Assembly: GCA_900756715.1 (NCBI GenBank)
Contig: CAAELC010000105.1
Span: 1 to 13,819 of the forward strand
From: an uncultured Oscillospiraceae bacterium
GTDB lineage: Bacteria; Bacillota; Clostridia; Oscillospirales; Oscillospiraceae
Length of the DNA stretch: 13,819 nucleotides
Direction of reading: 5' to 3'
Part shown: in pieces, positions 1-6,592 of the stretch
Position numbering within the stretch: the stretch's first letter is position 1
Layout: every line of letters begins with the position of its first letter
The notes under the pieces: generated by a model
What the model saw: the letters and a program-made list of their open reading frames with translations, nothing else
Told to the model about the DNA's origin: nothing
Database searches by the model: none
Translations under genes and position numbers: made by a program

Positions 1-146
1 TGCGCGCCGTACCCCTCCTTCTGAAATGGCAGACACACCGCCGTCGTAAAGCCGCATTCTTCAAGGATTCGCTTGGATTGTACGGCAACTTTCATATCCT
101 GATCCCGATATGGATTGGGGCACAAAATGATTTTTCTGCTTTTCAA
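1..146 (-). CDS. nadK: NAD kinase, N-terminal part (cut by window edge)
   Basis: Only the first 48 codons are in the window; the gene runs off the left edge. The start is TTG at 146. An in-frame TGA (which is also the tlyA stop) lies three codons upstream and no ATG lies between. A GAAGGAG Shine-Dalgarno sequence inside the end of tlyA sits about 9 bases upstream of TTG. The N-terminus reads KSRKIILCPNPYRDQDMKV, which resembles the first beta strand and loop of clostridial NAD/ATP-NAD kinases. These phosphorylate NAD to NADP. The GGDGT catalytic motif lies beyond the window, so the call rests on this short stretch plus the usual tlyA-nadK-argR-recN gene order. It is translationally coupled to tlyA. 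Confidence 0.72.
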   Translation of the reverse strand, partial: MKSRKIILCPNPYRDQDMKVAVQSKRILEECGFTTAVCLPFQKEGYGA

Positions 147-152
147 AATCGG

Positions 153-956
153 TCACTCCTTCAGTACGCTGTGGGACTGCTCCACAATGTCCGCCAAATT
201 CACCTCTGCATCCTCTCCGGCATCTTTTTTCAAATACCCCAAATATTCAATATTCCCCTCCGGTCCACGAATCGGAGAATAGGTAATCCCAAGCACTGTA
301 AAGTTATTCGCCCTTGCATGCTCCAGGAAGTGTTCCAATACTTCCAGATGCACAGCCTTATCGCGGACAACTCCCTTTTTTCCTACCTTTTCCCGGCCGG
401 CCTCAAACTGCGGCTTGATCAAACAGGCAATCTCCCCATGCTTGGAAAGAAGCTGATACAGCGCCGGGAAAATCAGGCTCAGGGAGATAAAAGATACATC
501 AATCGACGCAAACTCCAGCTCGTCCGGAATCTGCTCACGGGTCAGGTATCTGGCATTTGTTCTCTCCATACATACCACCCGCGGGTCATTGCGCAGCCGC
601 CAATCCAACTGCCCATATCCAACATCCACGGCGTATACTTTTTTTGCCCCATTTTGCAGCATACAGTCTGTAAAACCGCCTGTTGAGGCGCCAATATCAG
701 CGCAAACCTTCCCTTCCAATGTAATCGGAAAGGTCTTCATAGCTTTTTCCAGCTTCCAGCCTCCCCGGCTCACATAGGGCATTACATGACCCCGCACCTC
801 AATAGAGGCATCATTGGCAATAGCCATGCCGGGCTTATCTGCTCGCTGTCCATTGACAAAGACAACGCCGCTCATAATAATTGCCTGTGCTTTCTGTCGG
901 GATTCCGCCATTCCCTGCTGCGTCAGCAGCACATCCAGCCTTGTTTTATTGCTCAT
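153..956 (-). CDS. tlyA: TlyA family rRNA (cytidine-2'-O)-methyltransferase / hemolysin-A-like protein
   Basis: A 267-residue protein, the usual length of the TlyA family. Residues 3-60 form an S4 RNA-binding domain (RLDVLLTQQGMAESRQKAQ, then SGVVFVNG). Residues 62-66 read VSRGG, the family's linker. An FtsJ-like Rossmann methyltransferase follows, with the SAM-binding motif ADIGASTGGFTD at 86-97, AVDVGYGQLDWRLR at 109-122, and SIDVSFISL and LIKPQFEAGR at 151-188. Homologues 2'-O-methylate cytidines in 16S and 23S rRNA. Some were named haemolysins, which is probably a misnomer for this enzyme. The start ATG at 956 overlaps the dxs stop by 11 bases, with GGAG 7 bases upstream; reading further upstream in this frame gives only out-of-frame dxs sequence. 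It is part of the dxs-tlyA-nadK transcript. Confidence 0.93.
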   Translation of the reverse strand: MSNKTRLDVLLTQQGMAESRQKAQAIIMSGVVFVNGQRADKPGMAIANDASIEVRGHVMPYVSRGGWKLEKAMKTFPITLEGKVCADIGASTGGFTDCMLQNGAKKVYAVDVGYGQLDWRLRNDPRVVCMERTNARYLTREQIPDELEFASIDVSFISLSLIFPALYQLLSKHGEIACLIKPQFEAGREKVGKKGVVRDKAVHLEVLEHFLEHARANNFTVLGITYSPIRGPEGNIEYLGYLKKDAGEDAEVNLADIVEQSHSVLKE

Positions 957-2802
957 GCATTGTCTCCTTAATCGCTGCCGCAACAGATATTGCATCCAAC
1001 CCCAAACGGTGGTACAACTCGTCCACACTGCCTTCCGGCGCAAGCGTACAGCCGCTGTTTTTAAGCAGCAGCCGTTCCGGACACGCACCCACCTGTGCAG
1101 CCACAGCAGCCAGCCGCTGTCCCACGCAGCAGGTAGCCAGACAGTCCTCCAGCACCAGCACATGGGGCGCCCGCTTCATAATTTTAGCCACCGTTTCCGC
1201 GCTCAATGGTGTAATGCGATTTAGCTTTACAATGCCTGTATGTATGCCATTTTTCTCCAATTCTTCTGCCGCTGCAATGGCCTGATTCACTAAAACGCCA
1301 TAGGTCACAATGGTGAAATCCTCTCCTTCTCGCAAAACCGTCGCATCCTCCGCACCGCAGCAGCCCTGATACGCGCCTTCGCCGCCTCTTGGATAACGCA
1401 CAGCCACCGGGCCGGTACATTCCAGTACAGCACGGCGCAGCATTTCCCGCAATTCCTGAAAGCTGGATGGACAGAAAACCTCCATTCCCGGAATCTGAGA
1501 TAGGTACATCGGATCAAAGCAGCCATGGTGCGTCTCTCCATCCGCACCTACCAAACCGGCCCGATCTACTCCCAGCACCACATGCAGGCCGCTCAGCGAC
1601 ACATCATGGACCAGCATGTCAAAGCCTCGCTGCAAAAAACTGGAGTACACAGCAAACACGGGGATTAGCCCCTGCTTGGCCATGCCTGCACACATGGAAA
1701 CGGCATGTCCTTCGGCAATGCCGACATCAAAAAAACGCTGCGGATAAGCATTTGCAAAGGGTGTCAGCCCGGTGCCGGAGGTCATAGCCGCCGTCACGGC
1801 GCAAATGCGATTGTCCTGCCCGGCCAATTCTGTGAGTGTCTCCCCAAAAACGCCGGAAAAAGATTTGCCCGATGCTTTCAGCGGCTTGCCGCTCTCCGTG
1901 TCAAAGGGCGGCGTCCCATGAAACCGCTCCGGCTCCTGCTGCGCATAAGTGTATCCCCTGCCTTTTTCCGTCAACACATGCAGCAGCACCGGTCCGTGCT
2001 TTTCTCTGGCCCATGTCAGCATCTGAGCCAGCTTTTTTACATCGTGTCCATCTACCGGTCCCATATAGGAAAAGCCCATTTTTTCAAACATGGTGCTTTC
2101 CGGCATCAGGCTGCTTTTCAGCCACTGCTTCACATCATGACTGGCTTCATATACCTTTTGCTTGGCCTGTGAGCCCTGCATCACCGTGCGATACCATTTT
2201 TTCAGGGAATTATATCCCTCCTGTGACCGCAGTCTCGCCAGATGCCGGCTCATGGCTCCCACATTCGCCTCAATGGACATGCCATTGTCATTCAGGATTA
2301 CAATCATCGGCTCTCCGGATGCGCCTGCATCATTCAGCCCTTCAAAGCTGAGTCCACCCGTCATAGCGCCGTCGCCGATCAAAGCCAGCACATTATAGCT
2401 TCCGCCGGAAAGCGTTCTGGCCCGGGCCATGCCCAACGCCACCGAAACCGAGTTTGAAGCATGTCCCGCAATAAATGCATCATGCACGCTTTCATAGGGC
2501 TTCGGAAATCCGGAAAGTCCATCCAACTGCCGCAGCGTCGGAAACCGATCCCGCCGCCCCGTCAGCATTTTATGCACATAGCATTGGTGGCCCACATCGA
2601 AGACCAGCCTGTCATTGGCTGTGTCAAATACGCGGTGGATGGCCACCGTCAGTTCTACCACACCCAGATTGGATGCCAGATGCCCTCCGGTTCTTGATAC
2701 ATTTTCAATCAAAAAACGCCTTATCTCCCCACATAGGCGTTCCGTATCCTCCCAAGACAGTCGTTTTACATCCGATGGTCCGTTAATTCTCTCTAAAATC
2801 AC
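946..2802 (-). CDS. dxs: 1-deoxy-D-xylulose-5-phosphate synthase
   Basis: A 618-residue thiamine-diphosphate enzyme that condenses pyruvate and glyceraldehyde-3-phosphate, the first step of the MEP isoprenoid pathway. Visible landmarks are GGHLASNLG (39-47), DVGHQCYVHKMLTGR (69-83), GHASNSVSVALGMA (113-126), the ThDP/Mg motif GDGAMTGG...N (143-157), YMGPVDGHD (246-254), FDVGIAEGHAV with the catalytic Glu at about 364, DRAGLVGADGETHHG (413-427) and RYPRGG (469-474). The start is a GTG at 2802, read M-ILERINGPSDVKRLS, preceded by a GGGGGA site. Longer in-frame extensions upstream lie inside oapA and look like junk. It begins 14 bases after the oapA stop and overlaps tlyA, so it should be cotranscribed with the OLE-oapA unit. 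Confidence 0.97.
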   Translation of the reverse strand: MILERINGPSDVKRLSWEDTERLCGEIRRFLIENVSRTGGHLASNLGVVELTVAIHRVFDTANDRLVFDVGHQCYVHKMLTGRRDRFPTLRQLDGLSGFPKPYESVHDAFIAGHASNSVSVALGMARARTLSGGSYNVLALIGDGAMTGGLSFEGLNDAGASGEPMIVILNDNGMSIEANVGAMSRHLARLRSQEGYNSLKKWYRTVMQGSQAKQKVYEASHDVKQWLKSSLMPESTMFEKMGFSYMGPVDGHDVKKLAQMLTWAREKHGPVLLHVLTEKGRGYTYAQQEPERFHGTPPFDTESGKPLKASGKSFSGVFGETLTELAGQDNRICAVTAAMTSGTGLTPFANAYPQRFFDVGIAEGHAVSMCAGMAKQGLIPVFAVYSSFLQRGFDMLVHDVSLSGLHVVLGVDRAGLVGADGETHHGCFDPMYLSQIPGMEVFCPSSFQELREMLRRAVLECTGPVAVRYPRGGEGAYQGCCGAEDATVLREGEDFTIVTYGVLVNQAIAAAEELEKNGIHTGIVKLNRITPLSAETVAKIMKRAPHVLVLEDCLATCCVGQRLAAVAAQVGACPERLLLKNSGCTLAPEGSVDELYHRLGLDAISVAAAIKETMHEQ

Positions 2803-2816
2803 TGCTACTTCCCCCG

Positions 2817-3398
2817 TTATCTGAACAGATGCAGCGTATTCATCAGCCTCGCCACCCGGTATACCACACTGGTGCTGTCGTCGATGGCAACGCGCTTTCC
2901 CAGCGCCTTTCCGCCAATGGTCACGCCGGAAATCAGCGCTGTCACAGCAATGGACAGCAAAATGCCTGGCACGCTGAGATTCCGCTGCAGTTCCGTCACG
3001 ATTACTGCCGCCGTCGAGCCGCTGACGATGCCGCAAATGTCGCCCACCACATCATTGCAGAAGGACGACACCTGATTTGCCTTATTCAGCAGCCGTATGG
3101 CCTCGCGTCCGCCTTTTTCCTTGTGGGCCGCCATGGAGTGAAATGGCTTTGGATCTGCCGCCGTCACTGCCACGCCGATCATATCAAACACAATTCCCAG
3201 CCCCACAAATACCACCAGCACCAGCAGTGTTGCCAGCAGGCTTGCACCGGTCAGCACGGTGGATGAGCAGAAACTAAGCACTGCAGACAGCGCCACAGCC
3301 ATTAAAAACACCCGCATAGGCCAGTGGTCATGCGCCTTTTGTGTTTTTTTCTTATTCTTGTCCCGATCACTCAAGACCAATCCCTCACTATCATCCAT
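2817..3398 (-). CDS. oapA: OapA, OLE RNA-associated membrane protein
   Basis: About 193 residues with a charged, lysine-rich N-terminus (DRDKNKKKTQKAHDHW, about residues 11-26), then four hydrophobic segments at about 28-46, 52-80, 118-138 and 144-163. The FDMIGVAVTAADPKPFHSM stretch (71-89), NDVVGDICGIVSGS (115-128) and ISGVTIGGKALGKRVAID (156-173) resemble OLE-associated proteins, which are distantly related to the DUF21/CNNM transporter domain. Known OapA binds OLE RNA and anchors it at the membrane; the pair is linked to Mg2+ homeostasis and stress tolerance. The gene follows the OLE RNA and precedes dxs, as in Bacillus halodurans. The start is uncertain: ATG 3398 (AGGA only 2 bases away), TTG 3374 (GAGGG 7 bases upstream, 185 residues), or ATG 3425, which lies inside the RNA and is unlikely. 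Confidence 0.9.
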   Translation of the reverse strand: MDDSEGLVLSDRDKNKKKTQKAHDHWPMRVFLMAVALSAVLSFCSSTVLTGASLLATLLVLVVFVGLGIVFDMIGVAVTAADPKPFHSMAAHKEKGGREAIRLLNKANQVSSFCNDVVGDICGIVSGSTAAVIVTELQRNLSVPGILLSIAVTALISGVTIGGKALGKRVAIDDSTSVVYRVARLMNTLHLFR

Positions 3399-3403
3399 GA
3401 TCC

Positions 3404-4055
3404 TACTGAACAGCGGCAACGGCAATGGTAAATCTTACGGCTTAGGTACGGGTTGGATTTCCCCACGGCTTACCTCTCGTTGCCGATCAGGCGGTTTCCC
3501 TTTAAAAGCCGTGCCGCGCTGTTACCAGACGCGATACCCGACTGCCACTTAGTCCGCACTGCAATCCCACTGCCATCCTTCTCGACAGCCTAGGTGATTT
3601 CCACAGCGGTCAGACCGTCTCTTAGCCTCTTTTGCAGAGGGGGTTTCAAGGAAATATCAGCCACCTCCCTGGCCGGGGAAATGACTGCATGGCTCTCCTA
3701 TTCACCCGCTCCACGCAAGGCAGGCTACTCTGCACACAGCGTTCGCAGCGCCAAGCGCTGGGTAGCACCGCAATGCAGGTTCTCAATCTGCCTCGTACAC
3801 AGGTCGCTTTACCACAAGGGAGTACGCCTGTGCACAACAGCAGGTCTCCACGAAAGCAGGGTCGGGTCCTCCATGCCATTGGAGGGCGCCCTGAATCCGC
3901 AGGCACGGCGCAGCCGTACCTCCCTCCAGCACCCACCCCAAACTGGGCGTAAGAAGCAAGCACCAGAGACTTCACAGTTGTGCCCTTAAAAGGATTTTTA
4001 GGCCCTTCTTACAAGACGGCAGATCCGACTAGGATACTGCGCCGCTGTTCAGTAT
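3404..4055 (-). ncRNA. ole: OLE RNA (ornate, large, extremophilic RNA)
   Basis: A roughly 650-nt region with no credible gene on either strand. It sits between ispA and oapA-dxs, exactly where OLE RNA is found in other Firmicutes, and close to the known length of about 610 nt. A strong minus-strand promoter predicts a start near 4055. The ends are joined by a perfect 14-bp helix: TACTGAACAGCGGC (4054-4041, reading 5' to 3' on the minus strand one base inside the start) with its complement at 3417-3404. Internal helices include GCAGuAUCC/GGAUCUGC (4040-4018), GUAAGAAG/CUUCUUAC (4012-4005 with 3956-3949), GGUACGGC/GCCGUGCC (3920-3903), CAGCGC/GCGCUG (3760-3746) and CACGGCUU/AAGCCGUG (3513-3506 with 3471-3464). 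OLE forms a membrane ribonucleoprotein with OapA. No terminator separates it from oapA, so it is probably released by processing. The family call is by synteny, partner and structure, not by a covariance search. Confidence 0.87.
3464..3513 (-). other. kink-turn-like element in the 3' part of OLE RNA
   Basis: Read 5' to 3' on the minus strand, an outer 8-bp helix CACGGCUU/AAGCCGUG encloses ACC/GGU. Then comes an asymmetric loop GCCU followed by GA opposite GA (tandem sheared G-A pairs), then UCG/CGA capped by GCAA, a GNRA tetraloop. This is the layout of a kink turn, although the loop is 4 nt rather than the usual 3. Published work shows that OLE RNA carries a kink turn recognised by the L7Ae-like protein OapC. 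Assigning this element to that site is my inference. A simple GCC/GGC hairpin is a competing fold. Confidence 0.5.
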
Positions 4056-4061
4056 TCGAGG

Positions 4062-4090
4062 ATTATACCACACTTTTTCGGAATTTACAA
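4062..4090 (-). promoter_or_regulatory. sigma-A promoter of OLE RNA (extended -10)
   Basis: On the minus strand, TTGTAA (4090-4085) is followed after exactly 17 bases by TATAAT (4067-4062), preceded by TGG, an extended -10. The predicted start is A4055 or A4056, one or two bases before the closing helix of the RNA. The fit between promoter and RNA end supports both. It would also drive oapA-dxs-tlyA-nadK. Confidence 0.85.
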
Positions 4091-4159
4091 CTAAAACATG
4101 CAGTATATGCCGTATATTCGTGTTCAGATTCTGAAAAGAACCTTCCAACATTCCGGATA

Positions 4160-4200
4160 CAGGGACAGGGAGCGGCAAATTTTGCCGCTCCCTGTCCCTG
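4160..4200. repeat. perfect 20-bp inverted repeat between ispA and OLE promoter
   Basis: CAGGGACAGGGAGCGGCAAA (4160-4179) is followed after one base by its exact reverse complement (4181-4200). It starts 19 bases beyond the ispA stop. In RNA from either strand it makes a very stable hairpin, but neither side has a U tract, so it is not a textbook intrinsic terminator. It may still block or slow transcription from ispA into OLE, protect the 3' end of the ispA message, or be a copy of a small dispersed palindromic repeat. Confidence 0.75.
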
Positions 4201-4218
4201 TTGATTCATCCTACTCTT

Positions 4219-5088
4219 TTATTTATTGCGGCCCACCATCCGGTCTGCCAGTTCCCACAGGAAATCATGATCTGACCAGCTTCCAACAGCGGCCTTGGCC
4301 CGTTCGGTGCAGGCAGCAACTTCGCTGGCACAGCCTTCCAGTCCTTTTACATCCACAAAGGTAATTTTACCTTCCTCTCTGTCAGACCCGATGGGCTTTC
4401 CAAACACCTGCTCGTCCCCCACCACATCCAGCATATCATCCCGGATCTGGAAGGCCAGACCCAGATTGTCCGCAAATTCCAGTGCCTGCTGGCGCATGGT
4501 AGCCGGCATTTTGGCAGCAATACAGCCCAGCTCCGCTGCGCCGGAAATCATAACCCCTGTTTTCAGCCGGTTCAGCTCCGTCAGCCCGGCCTCATCCCGC
4601 ACATCGCAAACTGTGTCCAGCACCTGACCGGCCACCATCCCATCCGCACCGCAGGCACGGGCCAGCACCAATGCAGCTTCTGCCCGATTTTCTGCGGACA
4701 GGCAGGGTGCCGTCAGAATCAGGCGGAATGCCTCCGGCTGCAAGGCGTCACCCGCCAGCACAGCCAGTGTCTCGCCAAATGCCTTGTGACAGGTAGGCTT
4801 GCCTCTGCGCAGATCATCGTCGTCCATGCAGGGCAGATCATCATGAATCAGTGAATAGTTATGCACCAGTTCCAGTGCGCAGGCATACGGCAGCGCCAGA
4901 TGCCAATCCAGTCCGCCCAACCGCGCAAATTCCAGCGTCAGCACCGGACGAATGCGCTTGCCGCCCCCAAGAATGCTGTAACGCATCGCCTCCTGCAGCC
5001 TGCCATAGGGCTTGTCCGTTGTAAAAATTCTGTCCAGATACTTCTCAATTTCAGTCTGATAAGCCTGATAGCGTTCTTCGTATTTCAT
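4219..5088 (-). CDS. ispA: farnesyl diphosphate synthase (polyprenyl synthetase)
   Basis: A 289-residue trans-prenyltransferase that joins isopentenyl units to allylic diphosphates, feeding undecaprenyl phosphate and quinone synthesis. Residues 41-47 read GGGKRIR. The first Asp-rich motif is DDLPCMD (83-89) in HNYSLIHDD; a Tyr/Ser pair at positions -5 and -4 before it is typical of C15-making enzymes. The second is FQIRDDMLD (213-221). KTGVMISGAA (176-185) is also conserved. ATG 5088 has GAGGTG 5 bases upstream; a GTG at 5094 (MSMKYEE, 291 residues) is possible and overlaps the xseB stop. The last gene of the asp23 operon, it lies upstream of OLE RNA as in other OLE loci. Confidence 0.95.
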   Translation of the reverse strand: MKYEERYQAYQTEIEKYLDRIFTTDKPYGRLQEAMRYSILGGGKRIRPVLTLEFARLGGLDWHLALPYACALELVHNYSLIHDDLPCMDDDDLRRGKPTCHKAFGETLAVLAGDALQPEAFRLILTAPCLSAENRAEAALVLARACGADGMVAGQVLDTVCDVRDEAGLTELNRLKTGVMISGAAELGCIAAKMPATMRQQALEFADNLGLAFQIRDDMLDVVGDEQVFGKPIGSDREEGKITFVDVKGLEGCASEVAACTERAKAAVGSWSDHDFLWELADRMVGRNK

Positions 5089-5090
5089 AC

Positions 5091-5324
5091 TCACACCTCA
5101 TCCGTTTCCAGAAATTCCTGTTCCACCGGAGCACTGTCCGCCCCTTTCATCAGCTTCACTACCTGTTGCTGTGCGCTATCCAGTTCCTTTCGGCAGGCGC
5201 TGATAAGCTTGGTCCCTTCTGTAAACAGGGCCAGCGAATCGCTCAGCGCCCCGTCCCCTTTTTCCAGCTGGCTCACGATTTCCTCCAGCCGCATCATGTT
5301 TTCTTCAAAGGTTTTCTTCTTCAT
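5091..5324 (-). CDS. xseB: exodeoxyribonuclease VII small subunit
   Basis: A 77-residue, mainly helical protein: KKKTFEENMMRLEEIVSQLE, then GDGALSDSLALFTEGTKLI, then a coiled-coil-like ELDSAQQQVVKLM. This is the standard XseB pattern (family about 60-85 residues). It packs on the XseA subunit of exonuclease VII, which degrades single-stranded DNA from both ends. Its ATG at 5324 overlaps the xseA stop (ATGA), with GGAG 8 bases upstream inside xseA. The C-terminal tail after about residue 62 is acidic and not conserved. Confidence 0.94.
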   Translation of the reverse strand: MKKKTFEENMMRLEEIVSQLEKGDGALSDSLALFTEGTKLISACRKELDSAQQQVVKLMKGADSAPVEQEFLETDEV

Positions 5325-6535
5325 TCCAGATTCTCCTTGCCTGTTTCTTCCACGATACACCTTGCTCCTCCCTGCGCCAGACGCAGGTGAATCTTGTCTC
5401 CCTTCCGGATCTGGTCGCTGCTGCGCAGCAATGTCCCATCTTCCGCCGTAGCCAGCGCATATCCGCGTCCAAGAACCTTCAGTGGACTCAAGGCATCCAG
5501 TGATGCTGACGCCTTTGAAAATCGCTGCTTCTCTCTTTCCAGCGGGCGGAGCATGGCCGCTCCCAGCTTCTCCTGCAGCAAATCCAGTGTCACCCGCCGG
5601 TCGTCATAGGTGGCCGATGGGTCCTGCATCACGCGCCGTCCGGCCAATACATCCAACCGCTCCTTCAAACGGCGCAGACGAGTCATCTGGCTCTGATTCA
5701 TCCGCCTCGCAAAATTTTCCAGCTGCCGCTGCAGCTCCTCCTGATCCGCCACAGCAATTTCCGCCGCATTAGATGGCGTAGACGCGCGTTTGTCCGCCAC
5801 GAAATCGGAAATGGTCACATCCGGCTCATGCCCCACAGCAGAAATCACCGGGATTTCCGACTGGTAAATGGCCCGTGCCACCCGTTCATCATTAAAGGCC
5901 CATAAGTCCTCCATGGAACCGCCGCCCCGGCCCGTGATGATTACATCTCCTATCCGCCATTTGTTTGCATAGCGAATGGCTCCTGCAATCTCCGCCGGTG
6001 CTTCCGTCCCCTGCACGCGTACCGGCAGCAAAATCACCTTGGCCAGCGGATAGCGTCGGCGCAAAATCCGGATCATGTCATGTACGGCAGCTCCCGCCGG
6101 GCTGGTAATCACGGCAATCCGCTCAGGGTACGGCGGCAGCGGCTTTTTGTGCGCTTCGTCAAACAGGCCCTCCCGCAGCAACTTCTCCTTCAGCTGTTCA
6201 AAGGCTACATATAGGTCACCCACGCCTTCCGGTGTTATTCTCGTGCAGTACAGCTGATATGCCCCATCCCGCGGATACACGCTGATTCGCCCGCAGGCAA
6301 TCACCTTCATACCGCTCTCCGGACGAAAGCGCAGCCTGTCCGCACTGCTGCGGAACATGACACATCGCAAAGCGCTCTGGCTGTCCTTCAGCGTGAAGTA
6401 GTGGTGTCCCGAGGGATAAACCTTATAGTTCGATAATTCCCCCCGGATATAGATATTGTTCAGCAGCGGCTGCGTCTCCAGCAAGTCCTTCAGATACTGG
6501 TTGACTGCCGATACCTCATAGATGGTCCTCTCCAT
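5321..6535 (-). CDS. xseA: exodeoxyribonuclease VII large subunit
   Basis: A 404-residue catalytic subunit of exonuclease VII. The N-terminal OB-fold (about 1-100) contains NIYIRGELSNYK and GHHYFTLKD. The nuclease domain has PERIAVITSPAGAAVHDM, VQGTEAPAEIAGAI, DVIITGRGGGSMEDLWAFND and IPVISAVGHEPDVTISDFVA followed by RASTPSNAAE, all hallmark motifs. A coiled-coil arm (about 265-350) follows, then the C-terminal LSPLKVLGRGYALA, which closes the fold and helps bind XseB. ATG 6535 has AGGAGG 3-4 bases upstream. The enzyme processes single-stranded DNA in repair. It is cotranscribed with xseB through a 4-base overlap. Confidence 0.97.
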   Translation of the reverse strand: MERTIYEVSAVNQYLKDLLETQPLLNNIYIRGELSNYKVYPSGHHYFTLKDSQSALRCVMFRSSADRLRFRPESGMKVIACGRISVYPRDGAYQLYCTRITPEGVGDLYVAFEQLKEKLLREGLFDEAHKKPLPPYPERIAVITSPAGAAVHDMIRILRRRYPLAKVILLPVRVQGTEAPAEIAGAIRYANKWRIGDVIITGRGGGSMEDLWAFNDERVARAIYQSEIPVISAVGHEPDVTISDFVADKRASTPSNAAEIAVADQEELQRQLENFARRMNQSQMTRLRRLKERLDVLAGRRVMQDPSATYDDRRVTLDLLQEKLGAAMLRPLEREKQRFSKASASLDALSPLKVLGRGYALATAEDGTLLRSSDQIRKGDKIHLRLAQGGARCIVEETGKENLE

Positions 6536-6552
6536 GCTCCTCCTGTGTCAAA

Positions 6553-6582
6553 GGGCAGGCAGAGTCAACACCCTGCCTGCCC
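6553..6582 (-). repeat. 10-bp hairpin in the nusB-xseA gap
   Basis: In the short gap after nusB the minus strand has GGGCAGGCAG, a 10-base loop, and CTGCCTGCCC, followed by only TTT. The hairpin lies about 20 bases before the xseA Shine-Dalgarno site. With so short a U run it could be a weak attenuator, an mRNA processing or stability element, or fortuitous. Confidence 0.5.
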
Positions 6583-6592
6583 CACTTGCCTT

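Noticed and set aside
957..1163. N-terminal extension of tlyA
   Set aside because: It is out-of-frame dxs sequence; the S4 domain begins right after ATG 956.
2803..3036. N-terminal extension of dxs by 78 codons
   Set aside because: It lies inside oapA in another frame, has no similarity to DXS, and the GTG at 2802 has a purine-rich site and matches the family start.
3646..3975. Minus-strand reading frame of 109 codons inside the OLE region
   Set aside because: No ribosome site that fits, odd composition rich in Cys, Arg and Pro, and it runs through predicted helices of the RNA. Best seen as chance.
3594..3989. Plus-strand reading frames of 131 and 106 codons across the same region
   Set aside because: They overlap each other, have no domain-like sequence, and run opposite to the strong promoter.
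3404..4055. RNase P RNA, tmRNA or group II intron instead of OLE
   Set aside because: I did not see the conserved RNase P core (GAGGAAAGTC type), a tmRNA tag frame with tRNA-like ends, or an intron domain V with reverse transcriptase. The oapA neighbour decides for OLE.
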